A stretch of DNA of 64,000 bases, from NCBI RefSeq assembly GCF_000003195.3, contig NC_012873.2:21106347-21170346 (forward strand), read 5' to 3'. The stretch's first letter is position 1. The number at the start of each line of letters is the position of its first letter. The notes beneath the pieces are model-generated. The model was not told the origin of the DNA. It searched no databases and worked only from the letters and a program-made list of their open reading frames with translations. A program made the position numbers and the translations under genes. Source of the DNA: Sorghum bicolor (Eukaryota > Streptophyta > Magnoliopsida > Poales > Poaceae). Shown in pieces: positions 46,726 to 58,958 of the stretch.

Positions 46726-46927
46726 GGCCTTGTTTAGTTCCCACCAATATTACGGCACATGTAGCACTAAATATAGACGAAAACAAAAACTAATTATACA
46801 GTTTGTCTGTAAATCACGAGACGAATCTTTTGACCCTAGTTAATCTCTGATTAGACAATATTTGACACAAGCAAACGAAAGTGCTACAGTGCCGAAATCC
46901 AAAAAATTTTCACATCTAAACAAGGTC
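46726..46927. mobile_element. Tourist-type MITE in the SWEET upstream region
   Basis: GGCCTTGTTTAGTTC to CTAAACAAGGTC with TAA at 46,723-46,725 and 46,928-46,930. It is 202 bp, shorter than its relatives because of a deletion after the left end. It lies about 235 bp above the TATA box. Confidence 0.92.
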
Positions 46928-47042
46928 TAAATCGATTTCCCAGAGTAGTAAGATAACATGTATAGTATAAATGTCTTTTTTTGAGTTTTTTAAATTTATA
47001 AGAAGTTTGGATAGCAAACCAAGAGAAAATCTTTGTGTTTAA

Positions 47043-47584
47043 ATGTCCCTTGTTGGCAGAGAAAAACCGAGGTATAACCCTACCCTCACATTTCTCTTAT
47101 TGGTTCACTTTTCATACTTGTCTTTTTTCCCCTTTGTGATCCCTTTGGTCACCCCAAATAAAAAGGTTTGTTTCTATGACACGGTAGGAGTAGGGGTGTC
47201 TCCTAATGATAAATTTCATTATAATGAAAAGGTACATGATGAGGATATCCTAGCTATGCACGCTTATTCAAGTCCAGATGCTACACATCAAGGTCCACTT
47301 ACAAGAAACCGTGCCTAGAAGCTACAAGAGCAGGTGAATTCTTTCCTTAGTGATTGTAATTTTCACACTTCTGAGAATGTTATACTACCTAAGTGCTCTA
47401 TATTGGTTGTACTTAGAAATACATGTGAAGAGAAAGAAGAGAAACTGCTACAGAATGGCAATATCAGAAAAGTATCGTGCATGAATGTTCGGACGTCGGA
47501 AACTGATCCCAGAAATGTTCAGATGAATGTTCGGACATCAGAAAGAAGTAGTCATAACTCTCAACTCCTTGAAGCTTTGGAGGC
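47043..47584 (+). pseudogene. C-terminal end of a gypsy polyprotein
   Basis: The plus-strand text D-E-D-I-L-A-M-H, G-P-L-T-R-N-R-A, then V-N-S-F-L-S-D and N-V-I-L-P-K-C-S-I-L-V-V-L-R is typical of the tail after integrase in plant gypsy elements (usual form G-P-x-T-R-x-R-A-K). It is cut off upstream near 47,050. It leads into the LTR at 47,585. Confidence 0.65.
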
Positions 47585-49018
47585 TATTGACGGTCCTTAA
47601 GTACCAAATTCAACCGTCAACTAAACATGGAAAAGGACCAATATGCACCAAACACCTAGAATTAGGGTTTTATCTGATAGAATTCCACGAGTTTTGGTAT
47701 TTGTCTATTTCTACAGGGGGTTATCAGAAAATATGGAAGGAAGGCCCACACGTCGGGTTTACATCAAGATAATTATGTGTGCGGCAATTTTCCTTAACCT
47801 AGAAGAGTCCAGAAGCCACGAGAACGAACAGGAGTTCGAGCGGGCCCAGGGCAGGGGCCGCCCTCTCCCCTAGGGCGCCCGCCCTGATGCTGCAGCCCAT
47901 CAGGCTCCATCTCCAGGATTGTGCTCCACCGCCTCTAATCTTCATGGAAAACCGTGCGATTAAGGTCGGTTTGATCCGACGGCCCACGTTCAATTGAGGG
48001 GGCTATATAAGCAAGGCCTCTCCACCCCAGGGGGAGGAGAAATCGTTATCAGAGGAAGCCATCAAAGTTAGGATTTAGGAATTTCTTTCCCGCAGAGAAT
48101 TAGAATTAGCTACTCCCAATTCCTTCAAGTTCTATAGGATTGATTAGATAGAATTAGAGAAGTAGAGCCTAGCGCTCTGGATTTTGGATCTTCATCAATA
48201 AAGATTGGTATTATTTCATATCTTTCTCTACTACTTTATTATGATTGCATTATGTCTCTATTTATCATGTTCTTAGTTTGCTCTAGTTCTATATTTGATA
48301 TAGTTATGATTGATAATGAGTTTATGTATAAGTTTGCAAAGCGCTTTGCTCTTGACGCGCGGGAGTTAAGTGGTAGATCACATGTGGGCATGGTGCTTAG
48401 ATGTTATTTACCTGCAAATCTATTCTATTGGCCGGGTCGTGTGGTAGTTCGCGATGGTGACACCTTCGTTGATTCTTATATAGTCCACCCTCCGTTAGTA
48501 GGACAAGCAGAATTTGTATTGAGGAGTATGTCGTGCTATGTTCTGATTTACATTAGCAATGTTCCTTATACATGAATGAAGAGTCTTTTGTGCTATATAT
48601 GATCTTGTAGATGCCTAGAGTAGATTGTGACTTATCTTAGTAGATACTTAGAATCCATTCTCTTGCTAATCTGACGTCACCTACATTTATGTGGAGTAGT
48701 CTATTTCTAATTGCTGTGTTATTTACCCATGAGCTTATATTTCATTATCTTTATTATTATGGCTTACTCCCTGCCAAAGCAAGTGACTGTGTGACGATTT
48801 TCTCATTAGCAATCATGTTCTTGCAAGTTTATCTCTAGTCTATGCCTTGATAGATTTTACCCCTGTTTTCACTTTCGCCATTCTCTTAAGCAAAATTATA
48901 AATAACGATACCCGGAATACTTTCTTGGTGAAATGCTACAATGAGGTATTTTATCTGTGCGCTTGCAGATAGAATAGATTATTTTCTAGAGAGCCTTCGT
49001 ATTCACAAATACCTTAGT
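47585..49018 (+). repeat. Athila-like LTR flanked by internal sequence on both sides
   Basis: It begins TATTGACGGTCC (TG mutated to TA) and runs parallel to the Athila LTR at 13,389 (GAATTCCACGAGTTTTG, GGGTTATCAG, CCAGAAGCCACG). A TATATAAGC occurs near 48,004. A pol tail precedes it and a decayed tRNA-Asp-type primer site (near 49,024-49,045) follows. It could be the joint of a tandem pair or a 3' LTR next to another element. Confidence 0.7.
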
Positions 49019-49061
49019 ACACTCTGGCAACATGCTGGGGATGACAACCTAGTATTCAAGT

Positions 49062-49905
49062 GGTGTTAGCAAGTGTCAACAGAGGCCCATGAGGATACTT
49101 TGGAAAGCTCTTCAGTCCACTTTCCAATGCCTCAATCCTCACCTCATTTAGACGTTGCAATCAAGAGTTATGTTTGGATTAGTCAAGACTGCCTAGAAGG
49201 TCAATAGTCTGTTGTGACAGAATGTTGGTTCAACTTGCCAAACAAAACTGTACCAATCTATAATGTTTCATGGTGCATGGCATACATTGCTGTAAAGTCC
49301 TTTGAGTTTTGCTTCACAACCAAGAAACGGTTCGTCATTTAGACTTTCCAAAAACGAGTTATGGTCAGTTTATTGGAAACTGATCTGGAGGCCAACAGTC
49401 ACGCGAAACCACTTCAAGAATCCATTCCGAGGGGGCCTTTCACATTGCCTTCCCTTAGAAACTCTATTTTGTTTTCATACCTATCTAGGAGTGTTCTTCC
49501 TAGTATAAATATTCTCTACCTCTAAGCTATTGAGGACTTTTGATCATTGATAAACTATGATATTGCAGCCACGCTGCTGAGTGCCTTACTCAACCTTTGT
49601 TCTTCCTTGTTCTTCTTGGACATGTGAAGTGAATCCTCTAGGTTCCCCTACTTCGTGCACTATGGCTTCCGATCGGCTGCGTCGTATTGTGTGGATTAGT
49701 TTTGGATTGTGGTTCTGCTGTCGTTCGAAGATCAAGTCGAAGTCTTCGCGGTTTCGGTGCCTCTCTCCCCGTCGATTGGTCACATCCAAACCTTGTCAGG
49801 TATAAAGCTAGTTAACCGATGTTCACAGCAAGCTATCCTTGTTCTTTTGATTTACTGTCGTGAAGATTGGGCCGCCCTCGTGCTGATTCATATTGGTACC
49901 TATCA
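49062..49905 (+). repeat. 5' LTR of the Tekay-like element
   Basis: The start TGTTAGCAAGTGTCAACAG is chosen by the TG rule and the change of sequence there; the end TATCA lies just before the primer site. A TATA-like AGTATAAATATTC occurs at 49,501-49,513. No second copy is in the window to confirm the limits. Confidence 0.6.
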
Positions 49906-49907
49906 AC

Positions 49908-49919
49908 TGGTATCAAAGC
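49908..49919 (+). other. Primer binding site, initiator tRNA-Met type
   Basis: TGGTATCAAAGC matches the common plant TGGTATCAGAGC with one change. Confidence 0.85.
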
Positions 49920-50553
49920 TTTCGTTGTCACGGTAGGTCTCACAATCATCCACATATTTATCTTTAGTTTATCTATCATTTGTTCCTGATTTATTCATCA
50001 CCTATAGTCCACTAAAAAAGCCAAAAATCCTAAAGCCCTTTGATGGCTTTTGTGTTTTTCAAGTTGCTAGTCACCATCTTTACATATATTGTGTCATGTT
50101 TCATTTGTTATCTTCATCACTGTTAGTATAAAAAAGAGTTAAAAAATAAAAAAAAAGTTTAGAGAAAAGAAAAGAAAAGAAAAGAGAAAGATCTGAAAGA
50201 AAAGTAAAAGAAGAGGAAAGTGGTTGTATTGCGGTTTGCTTACTGAAAAATTCAGTTTACATATTCAGATTCTTGCCGATTTGTATACCAGCAACATTAT
50301 ATTTTTTGAGCATATCAAATCACTTGATTTTCAGTACCGTAGCCTTCCTTGTTTAGCCACCTATAGCTCCACCAAAAAAAAAACCGAGACGTTTGACTCA
50401 TAATCCTTGCGACCTCAAAATCACTTCTGTTGAGCTTCTACACTAGCACAATTCACTATCCTTGAGAACAGGAAAGAACATTTGTAAGTAAGAGGTGAGG
50501 TTGTGTAATTCTACAAATTTACCCATTCCACCATATTTTGCTTTAATGCTAAC
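49920..50553. other. Untranslated leader of the Tekay-like element
   Basis: A-rich DNA with AAAGA tracts and no coding features before the gag start near 50,554. Confidence 0.6.
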
Positions 50554-51870
50554 ATGTCAGGATCCAACTCAAGTATTCGTGGTGATCGTCATGGAGAAGA
50601 ACCCCCTATTGCACGGGCTGAGTTGCGCCAAATGGCAGACTCACTCTTGTAGGCCATGGAGAGGATGCTTTGTGTACGCATATGTGCAGATGGGTGGAGG
50701 GCTCCTCTGCATCGATATGATGAATCTGATGGTGAAAATTCTGATGCAGAATATGACTATTTCAGAGATGGTCATGGTGGTGGTAGGCGGGCTGGTCATC
50801 ATGGCCAAGATGGAGGACGAGTTAATGGGCGTGGTCGTGGGCATTGTGTGCATTTTGATGATGAAGAATTTGATAACTTTGATCAAGAAGAGGGGTCTAA
50901 TGAGAATCCCTTTGCAAATGATAGGCAGCATAGGCGATGCCATGATCATCGGCGATGTGCTGATCATGGAGATAGGGAGCATCATCGTGGTCATCATAAT
51001 AAGGAAGACCCAAACAACATTGCTTTTGTCAAGTTGAGAATCCCAAAATTCACTGGAAGAGAGGATGCAGATGCATATCTTGAGTGGGCTGAGTAATGTG
51101 ATCAAATTTTCAAAGTGTATAATCTCTCTGATCAAAGGCGTGTCAATCTTGCTTCAGTGGAGTTCTCTGGTTATGCCCTGACTTGGTGGAATCAGATACA
51201 TGAGAATCAACTTGTGTTGGGCCATGAATATATCAACACATGGGAAGAGATGAAGCAAGTGATGAGAAGGAGATTTGTACCATCAAGCTATCAGTGTGAC
51301 CTTCACAGTAGGATGTAAATGTTGAAGCAAGGAAAAAGAACGGTTGATGAGTATTATAAGGAGATGGAGCTACTGTTAGTATGGGCTGGAATTAGAGAGG
51401 ATCTAGAGTAAAAAATGGCAAGATTTTTGGGTGGTCTTAATGAGGAAATTGCTGGTTTTGTTGAGATGTTTTCATACCATACTTTGCAAGACCTTATTGA
51501 TCAAGCTATGCGTACTGAAAGAAAAATTCAGCAAGAGACACGTGGAAAATCTTATGCAAGTCATTCTATTGAAGCCCCGTGGCGCAAGCAGTAGTCCAAC
51601 ACTTCTTTTGTTGGGGGTCAGTCCCAAGGTACTGCAGCTAGGCCCTCTTTATCTAATACTCCTTTGAAGATGGCGGTTTCTACAACATCATCTCCTAGAA
51701 ATCAGCAGCGACCTGCTACAACTGCAGCAGCCCTAACTGTTGCTTCTTCACCTGCAACTTCCTCTACACGTAGTAGAGAAATTGTGTGTCATAAGTGCCA
51801 TGGTCATGGACATATTGATGCACAATCTCCCAATAGGAGGACCATGATTGTGAATGAGAATGATGAATGA
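50554..51870 (+). pseudogene. Tekay-like gag with broken zinc knuckle
   Basis: Text of a gypsy gag in pieces: a basic His/Arg/Gly-rich start (about 50,656-51,000), the capsid region (K-L-R-I-P-K-F-T-G-R-E-D-A-D-A-Y-L-E-W), L-T-W-W-N-Q, W-E-E-M-K-Q-V-M-R-R-R-F-V-P, and a zinc knuckle C-H-K-C-H-G-H-G-H-I-D-A-Q-S. The last Cys of the knuckle is replaced by Ser. Stops occur at 51,094-51,096, 51,316-51,318 and 51,409-51,411, among others. Confidence 0.85.
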
Positions 51871-52039
51871 GAATCTAAAAGTGATCGTGAGGAAGAAGGT
51901 CCGAGATATGATGAGAATCATGAAAACAATAATAATGAGATCCAACCCGATGAAGGTGATATCAACTGCTTTATTTCTCTTCGTGTGCTTAGTGTTACTG
52001 CTGCAAAGGAAGAGAATGAGTAGTGACACAATCTTTTCT

Positions 52040-52393
52040 ACACTCGAGGCATGATCAAAGAAAAGTTGTGTACAATTATTGTAGACAATGGCAGTTATAA
52101 CAATATTACTAGCCAAGAATTGGTTGATAGAATGGAGCTAAAACAAAGGCGTCATCCTAATCCATACAAGATGCAGCGGCTAAATGATTGTGGTGCGCTG
52201 CGTGTGAACCATGTTATGACAGATCCTTTCTCTATGGGAGGTATAATGATCATGTGGAGTGCGATGTGGTGCCTATACAATCATGCCAACTACTGCTAGG
52301 AAGGCCTTGGTTATATGATCATGATGTTCAGATCTTTGGAAGAACCAACAAGCTGGCTTTGATGTACAAAGGAGGGCGAATTTCTTTGCTCCC
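52040..52393 (+). pseudogene. Tekay-like aspartic protease fragment
   Basis: I-V-D-N-G-S-Y-N-N-I is the active-site motif (Tekay normally D-N/S-G-S-C-N-N). It continues with P-Y-K-M-Q-R-L-N-D-C-G and, after a frameshift near 52,240, V-P-I-Q-S-C-Q-L-L-L-G-R-P-W and F-G-R-T-N-K. It breaks at the Tat insertion. Confidence 0.8.
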
Positions 52394-53858
52394 TGTTGGT
52401 TTAAAAAATTGGTATCTCGCACCAACAATCTCGGGGGCTCTCAGAGGGAGTACAAGAGCTGAAGTCCTAGACCTCCTGAGCCACAAACACACGAGCATGG
52501 TGAATTGATTCCGGGGTATGCTAGTCAATTTGACCTAAAATTAACAAGGTAGAAGTACAAAAGTCAGATTATGGAATCTGCCAGTTTTTGGCAGACAGTT
52601 CTGAGATGTATGGCCTCGAAAAGTCGTTGAAATAAAGGAAATTAACTAGAAAGTCAGCTCCTTGTAATAATGCAAAAAGATAAACGTTATTGAACATATT
52701 GAACAATTGCATCTTATGGGTATAAATAACCAGATCGGCTATTTAGCCGATACGCTGCGTGTGAAGGTAAGGGATAGCTTACATGCATTATCCTTTTATT
52801 CATTAAATAAAAAATAACTTATTAAAACTGGTCTAAAGGCCTGTAGTTTCAATAAATTACTTTCGTAGATTGAATTAAATCTATATTCATCTAGTCTAAA
52901 GGCCAGCAGGCTTCAATAAATTTAACACATATTAGTAGTTCATTTAATGCAACAAACAGATTCATGCACGCGCACTATTCGTTTAAGCTTAACTGGATCA
53001 ACAATCGTACAGGGTCCATGAGGCATGAACAAGATCTATCTACTTTGCTATAACCTATTACCAAATTAATCACAACAAAATAAATATATCGAATGCACAA
53101 CATGTAACATTCAAGATCAACAAGTTAGCTATCTTATTTTTGCTTAATAATCATTGTTTGCTTAGGGTTAATAGTAAGCATGTAGATTTGAAGTTCAAGC
53201 CAACTTCTCGAACCTTGATTGGGCAGAATATTACAATAAATAAAACATTGAGCTTTGAACAATATTGGTAACTTGATGAATCTATTAAATTGCCAATTTA
53301 ATAGAGTCGATAACTAACTTGAACCGAGATTCATAAGAGATTCGAACAATGCAGCCTTACAAACACAATTCAAGTCGATAACTAGTGCATAATTGAGCTT
53401 GACATGAGTTCGGATGATGCAACCATGACAAACTAAGCATGAATCATGACAAAACTTACAAGCAAACTGAAGGTCGAAATCAACCGATGCAGCTCGATTC
53501 GTTGAAGGTCCCGTCGAGATCTACTACTACTCCTACTCCTAAGGTTGGTGGCCGGAGATGAAAAGGGTTTGTATTATGATTGTGTATATTCTTACAAGGA
53601 TCGGGTTCCTAATATTTTTAGAGTCTAAAGTCCTAGTCTCATGTCCTAATACGACTCTTTCCTCAAAAAGGCATCCTAGACATTAACTTCTCCTTTGTTA
53701 ATTGAACCCAACATGCATGTTTCCCTCATCCGATACCCTTCTGATTGACTAATTTTGTTGCGCCTCTTGTTTAGTCGATCCACTAATCCGACTATCCCTT
53801 CTTCTGCAAAGCAGGCTCACTGGCAATTTTCCTGACTCGCCAAAATTTGGGATTAACA
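52394..53858 (-). repeat. 3' LTR of the first Tat element
   Basis: The right limit (TTAACA followed by CATGCCCCCC) is firm, because the second element has the same junction. The left limit, TGTTGGTTTAAAA at 52,394, is inferred from the break in the Tekay protease frame. It shares GATCGGCTATTTAGCCGATA near 52,732. Confidence 0.6.
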
Positions 53859-54092
53859 CATGCCCCCCAATTTAGGGATAAAATTAGTTTTATTCAAAAA
53901 TTTCCACTGAAAATCGATAAAGACATATTGATTACCCCATTTATTCCTATCTTCTCTGTTCATCAGCCTTAAACGCTACGATTTCCCTCCAAGTATTTTT
54001 AGTCAAGAATTCAAAATCCGCATAATCCACCAAATTTCCATACGATTCAAAACCAATACAGCGAATCCCTCAACTCGACGACTTCTCCTCCA

Positions 54093-56995
54093 ATGGCATC
54101 CATCGACAACATCCTAAAGGTATGCCTTCTTCCTTTGTTCCTCTAATTTTTTCTTACTCAATCAATTCATCCTACTCTCCTCTTCCACTTTCAAGATCTC
54201 CAAGGTCAAATATTCATCCCGCTTGATGGCAATTTTCACAAAATCTTCCTAGACCCGATGGGCGATCTAGACCCTAGCAGGACTATAGTCACTAAGACCA
54301 ACAATGTTCCTTTCAAGGAATCCAGCATGCATCCAGGTCTTTGGGACAAAAGGGCTTCTTTAAGAAACTCGCCCTCAATCATCCTAGGCTGGAGGAATTG
54401 GCTGATCAAGCAGCCAAGAAGAGTGTAGATTGGACAACTAGGAACTTGGACCAATGCATCTCCTTGTCTCTCTCTGATATCAAGAAAAATGAACCTATGC
54501 TCAAGGTTGCCTGTTTCTTCTGGTCCACCACTTATAATGCCTTTCTCTTTAGACAAGGCCCAATGTCCCCAACATTGGCCGATGTTCATATGCTGATAGG
54601 CCTTAACATCGTAGGACACATCAACCCTTTCAGTCTGTTGGTGAAACCCACTGCCAAGCTTGATAGCAAAAAACAGGGGGTTGGTCCCAATACATTACCA
54701 ATTACAAGACTGACAGCAAATATGTGTCTGACATGGAACACATAGCCTTTCTGAATATGTGGTTGGACAAATATCTCTTTTGTGGACAGGCCTGCTCTCG
54801 AACTTCCAATTATCTAACTTTGGAAGAGAAGATACCAAGAAATTCTGAGATCCCACTTGGCAAGATTCTCCTTAGAGCATTGTACAATTTGCTGAATAGA
54901 GTTTCTCAGCATCGGATGTAGAATGAGAGACTGTTCCAACAATCATAGGCCCCTGGTGGTTGTTGCAGTTTGGCTTAACTTACACTTGCACAAGTTAGTG
55001 GTTCCAGAGTTGATCAACCTATCTTTCCCTTCCTTGGAATATCTAGAAGAACAAGAAGAACAACTTCCAAGAAGTCAGAAATTTCACCGATGTATGTCCT
55101 TTGGTGAGGCAACATCAGCAATCACTATTGACAGATCAATCACTGAGTTCTTCAAACATTTCTACAAAGATTTCCCAGAGGCAACTCTAGAATGGTTTGT
55201 CTATTTAGACATTCTAGAATTTGAACTCCGAGCATCATTCAGATTCCATACTAACTATAGTGATCCTGAGGAGCTCAAAATTCTAAGGCCGAGTCTTCTA
55301 CCTATTGAAGTTAGGCATGGCATAGAAAAACCTTCAACTTCTTATGAATTTTTATGCCCTTCAATAGTAGCTAGACAAATGGGCTTTGGCCAGTTGCCCA
55401 CAGCTTTATTCTTTGCTGATAAGGTGAAGCCGAGGGAAATTGTTACCACTGGGATAGAGTATAATAGGATCCTTCATTTTGAACAATCTTTGCTGCCAGA
55501 AGCTATCAATGGATGGGAATGTACTCCTTTTACTTCCACAGCTTTTGATCATTGGTGGCAAGAGTGGAGCCAACATATCTTTAGTGCACCAGTATCCACT
55601 TATTTCTCCCTCTTAGATCCAGATTTTCAAGCTATACATGAGGTATGTTTTTACACATTGTATTTCCAAATTCTTATACCTCAAAATAAACTTACTCATT
55701 TTAATTGTTCATAGGATCTTGCTGGCTTGGTCCCTCCACTGGTGAACTATGATATATGGTGTCCTAACCCAAGACTAGGCTCCGATGACCATCTCTGAAA
55801 GTTTTGATGAAGAAGCCAACATCAAACCTACCTGATGATCAGCAAATCGCCACACTAAAAAGAAAGCAACCAGCTGCCTCTCAAAAGAGAACTTCGAAGA
55901 AGACCAAAGTTGCTCCTTCAAAACAGCTTAATCTTTAGCCGATGCAGCTATTGAGGTACCCTTTCTACTGATTTCCGAATCATACAGCATACCCGTGCAC
56001 CAGCTAATTTCTTGACTTTTTAGGACGTTGTTCAAGAATTTGCTGCTGAAAAGGGAGTTGAACTTCCTAACCCTTCAGAGGATTTATCTTTCACCAGCAG
56101 TGATCATGATGCTATCCCTAACCCAGGCAATATTCCATAAGTTTCTTCAGGTAACATCTCATATAATAGTCGATAGGATAAACCCTTTTACTTACATTAA
56201 CTTATTTCCATGAATCTAGACCTTCAACTCCTTGAAGTCACTTCATCGGCTATTCCCAGCTCCACCATGGTCTCAATGGAACAGGTATGTCAAAACCACT
56301 TATTCTTATCTGCTAATATCTTCTGATAAACACTAATCTGTTTACCTTAACATAGGAACAAGTTTCTTCACCTGATCTGCCATTCTCCTTAGATGAATAT
56401 CTTGATGAAGAACCAATCCTAATCTTAGAAGATACACCTCCAACCATACCTGATCACATCAAAGCTCAATTACAAAGACTAATTAACCATCTGGAGCTAC
56501 ATATTTCAACCTTGATATAGGGTGCAGGATCTATTAGAGAGATCTTCGACCAAATAAAAAATGATCTTCGTTCCTTCTTGAAAGAAGTGATTCAGCCAGC
56601 TGCATTCTTGGAAGCTAATGGCCCTAAATTATTCAATGCCCAATCCAGATTAGTTGCTCGAGAAGCTCAGAAAAACTAAGCTACTACTGAAGACCTGTGC
56701 ATCCAACAAATCCTATCAGTTAAGAAAACAGTCGATCTCCTTAAAGAATCCCCTACCAAAATTGACAAGGATTTGACTGCCCTTAATGAAGAAAGGACAC
56801 AACTATTAGCTCAACCGAAGACTGTCGAAGAAGCCATCAAACAGAAGGAAGAAGCTTTATCTCAAATCCCTACATCTTTAGCTGATCAGAAAAAGAATAT
56901 GGCAACCTTGAAGGCTAAGCTTGACAAAATCAAGTAAGACAAGAAAGCCAAGATTCCTAGATCAGCTAAGAAGATCAACAATAGATAGCCGAAAT
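54093..56995 (+). pseudogene. Decayed antisense PMD and coiled-coil gene of the first Tat element
   Basis: The first exon (54,093-54,119, M-A-S-I-D-N-I-L-K) has a good donor. Then come pieces matching the second element's gene: P-L-D-G-N near 54,215, R-Q-G-P-M-S-P-T-L-A-D-V-H-M-L-I-G-L (54,550-54,610), A-F-L-N-M-W-L-D-K-Y-L-F-C-G (54,740), V-W-L-N-L-H-L-H-K (54,965-55,000), M-G-F-G-Q-L-P (55,380) and W-W-Q-E-W-S. A Lys/Glu-rich coiled coil follows (56,344-56,990). At least three frame breaks and several stops disable it. The plant mobile domain occurs in host proteins (MAIN/MAIL) and in retroelement extra ORFs; its biochemical role is unclear. Confidence 0.8.
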
Positions 56996-57409
56996 AGATA
57001 GCATTAGGCTTTCACCTTTACATTCTATTAAGTCTGTTCTACACATGTAATTTGAACACTCTCCTTTATTTTATTTTGCATCCTATAATCTTCAGACTTA
57101 ACTTTTATTTACTTAGACTCCTTTTTCTTTTAGTAATTATATACTTCTGTTAAAATCTTATCAGCAATGTTAACCGAGTCTATGGAAAATAGAATTCCAT
57201 GGCCAAAGTTAGCCGATCCACTACTCAGGTCCTCCATGGTCACAGTTAAGTTGATCAGCTATACTCTACCACCCACATCCCTAAGATTACGGAGACGTTT
57301 TAACTTTAGCTGATCACTCACCCCAAATTCAAGGAACCATCTTTGTGATAGCCGATCCACTTTCTCTAGTGGATTAACTGCACGCCGCTTCAACTTTCAC
57401 TTACCCCAT

Positions 57410-57618
57410 TATAAATAATACCGGAGATCCAAGGGTAAAAGCCACACAACTAGATTCACAACTTCAACCTTTTGGTCCCAAGCCCCCTACCTTCTCTCCC
57501 AGAAACCCTAAGCTTCCAATCAATGGCAGACATCAGAGGCAAGCGTCCGGCATCACCTTCCTCATCTGAGGATGTGAACTCTGCTCAGCGCAGTCGTCTG
57601 GACATGTATTCTAATTAA
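57410..57618 (+). pseudogene. TATA box and first codons of another plus-strand gene, cut by the second Tat element
   Basis: TATAAATA (57,410-57,417) precedes an ATG at 57,523 that opens M-A-D-I-R-G-K-R-P-A-S-P-S-S-S-E-D and stops at 57,616-57,618, just before the insertion at 57,632. It may be the start of a second accessory gene or of another PMD gene. The product is unknown. Confidence 0.45.
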
Positions 57619-57631
57619 TGCAGTTCTCTAG

Positions 57632-58320
57632 TGTTGATGCGAAACTGATCTGCAAACACAAAGGGCTAATACCCGATTCGAACGTTAAGGCGTGCCAGCC
57701 GATTTGACCTTGCTATCGGCAAAGGTGATAACTCGAATACTTTAGTCCTGACAACAGCGATGCGCCCGGATGTCACGGCTAAGAGGTACTCACGCGGAAC
57801 TCGAGAACACGCCGAGCTTAAGTCGACGAATTCCTAAGAACTCGTAATAAAAGGAAAAAAGTATGACGAAGTCGTCGAAAAGTAAATGCTGGAATATGAG
57901 TAAAAACGTGTGTTTGATTGATTTCTTGATATCCCGATTACAAGGTCCTAGGGTTTATATTTATACCCTGCTCAAAGAGCTACGACCAGACACGATTAGA
58001 ATTCGAATTCCAAATTACACGGAATCCGTATACAAAACGATGCAAACAACTAAGGAAATAATAAAGCTATCCTTCGTGACAAACCAAAACTCCTCCACAT
58101 AACAACTGGCAGCTTCCAGACTCCTCCTTCGCGTCATCGGCAATCCCCTTGCCGTAGTCATCGGCAGACCTTTTCACCCAGCCATCGGCACCATATTACC
58201 GCTTGTGGACGTAGTCACATTCAACCTTTCCCTCATCGGCAACCATCCTCATCGGCAACCCGCATTGTACTGCCACCCTATCCTGCCATCCTGGACACGT
58301 GCCCAAAAACGGTGTCAACA
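57632..58320 (-). repeat. 3' LTR of the second Tat element
   Basis: 689 bp. A TATA-like GGTATAAATATAAACC is on the minus strand at about 57,953-57,970, the expected promoter of the element. Confidence 0.85.
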
Positions 58321-58801
58321 CATGCCCCCCAGTTTCGGAGTATAAAACTATTAATGCTCCGAAATTCTCTGCAGTAATGATGCCTTCTCCGCAATTAATG
58401 CTCCTAATCTGGTAACCGACAACCTCAATCTGGACAACCCTGATCCTAATCCTCCGCAGATTCCTCGAAATCCCCAACTTCCTAAACGGGCATCTCTCTT
58501 GGTCGTACATCGGCAACAATTCCGTTATAAAGATCTGCCGATGCTCTGACCAGGACATTCGCAAAAACGGTTACCCCCGTCTATCCGCCCATCGGCAAGA
58601 TGACCGTTATAGAGTATCGCCGATGGACCGACCAGGAGATTGCGCACAGTAAAATAACTTTAGATAATGACCGCTTCCTGTCAAATCACCTGCACAATCC
58701 CTGGATTACCGTGCGAACAGTTACCATATCCATCTGAGTACCCTCGGGCTTCTCGGATGCGGCAAAGAGATAAGACGGATTTGCCCTTGCCCATCTTGTC
58801 C

Positions 58802-58809
58802 TATAAATA
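58802..58809 (+). promoter_or_regulatory. TATA box of the antisense PMD gene
   Basis: TATAAATA lies 150 bases upstream of the ATG at 58,959, outside the LTR. This gives the antisense gene its own promoter. Evidence is sequence only. Confidence 0.65.
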
Positions 58810-58958
58810 GTTCCTTCTTGGGTACTCCTCCCCCATTACACCATTCTACTATCCAACTCTGCTTTTCCAGCGGCGGCGCCATCTACAACCCTCAAGACCT
58901 CCGACAAGCATTCTTCTTCATCAACTCCGGTGTCCTCCAACGTCTTCTTCACGACAAG

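Larger units (their letters stand above)
49062..52393 (+). mobile_element. Tekay-like Ty3/gypsy retrotransposon, truncated by the next insertion
   Basis: LTR at about 49,062-49,905, tRNA-Met-type primer site, gag and protease in the usual order. It stops within the protease-to-reverse transcriptase linker where the Tat element begins at 52,394. Many stops mark it as old. Confidence 0.8.
52394..57631 (-). mobile_element. First Tat-lineage gypsy element, partial, carrying an antisense PMD gene
   Basis: An LTR (about 52,394-53,858) is followed by a polypurine tract on the minus strand (AAATTGGGGGGCATG), as in the second element. The plus strand then carries a decayed PMD gene and the start of another gene. 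The pol part is not visible because the second element interrupts at 57,632. Assignment to Tat rests on its likeness to the second element, which has Tat-type pol. Confidence 0.7.
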
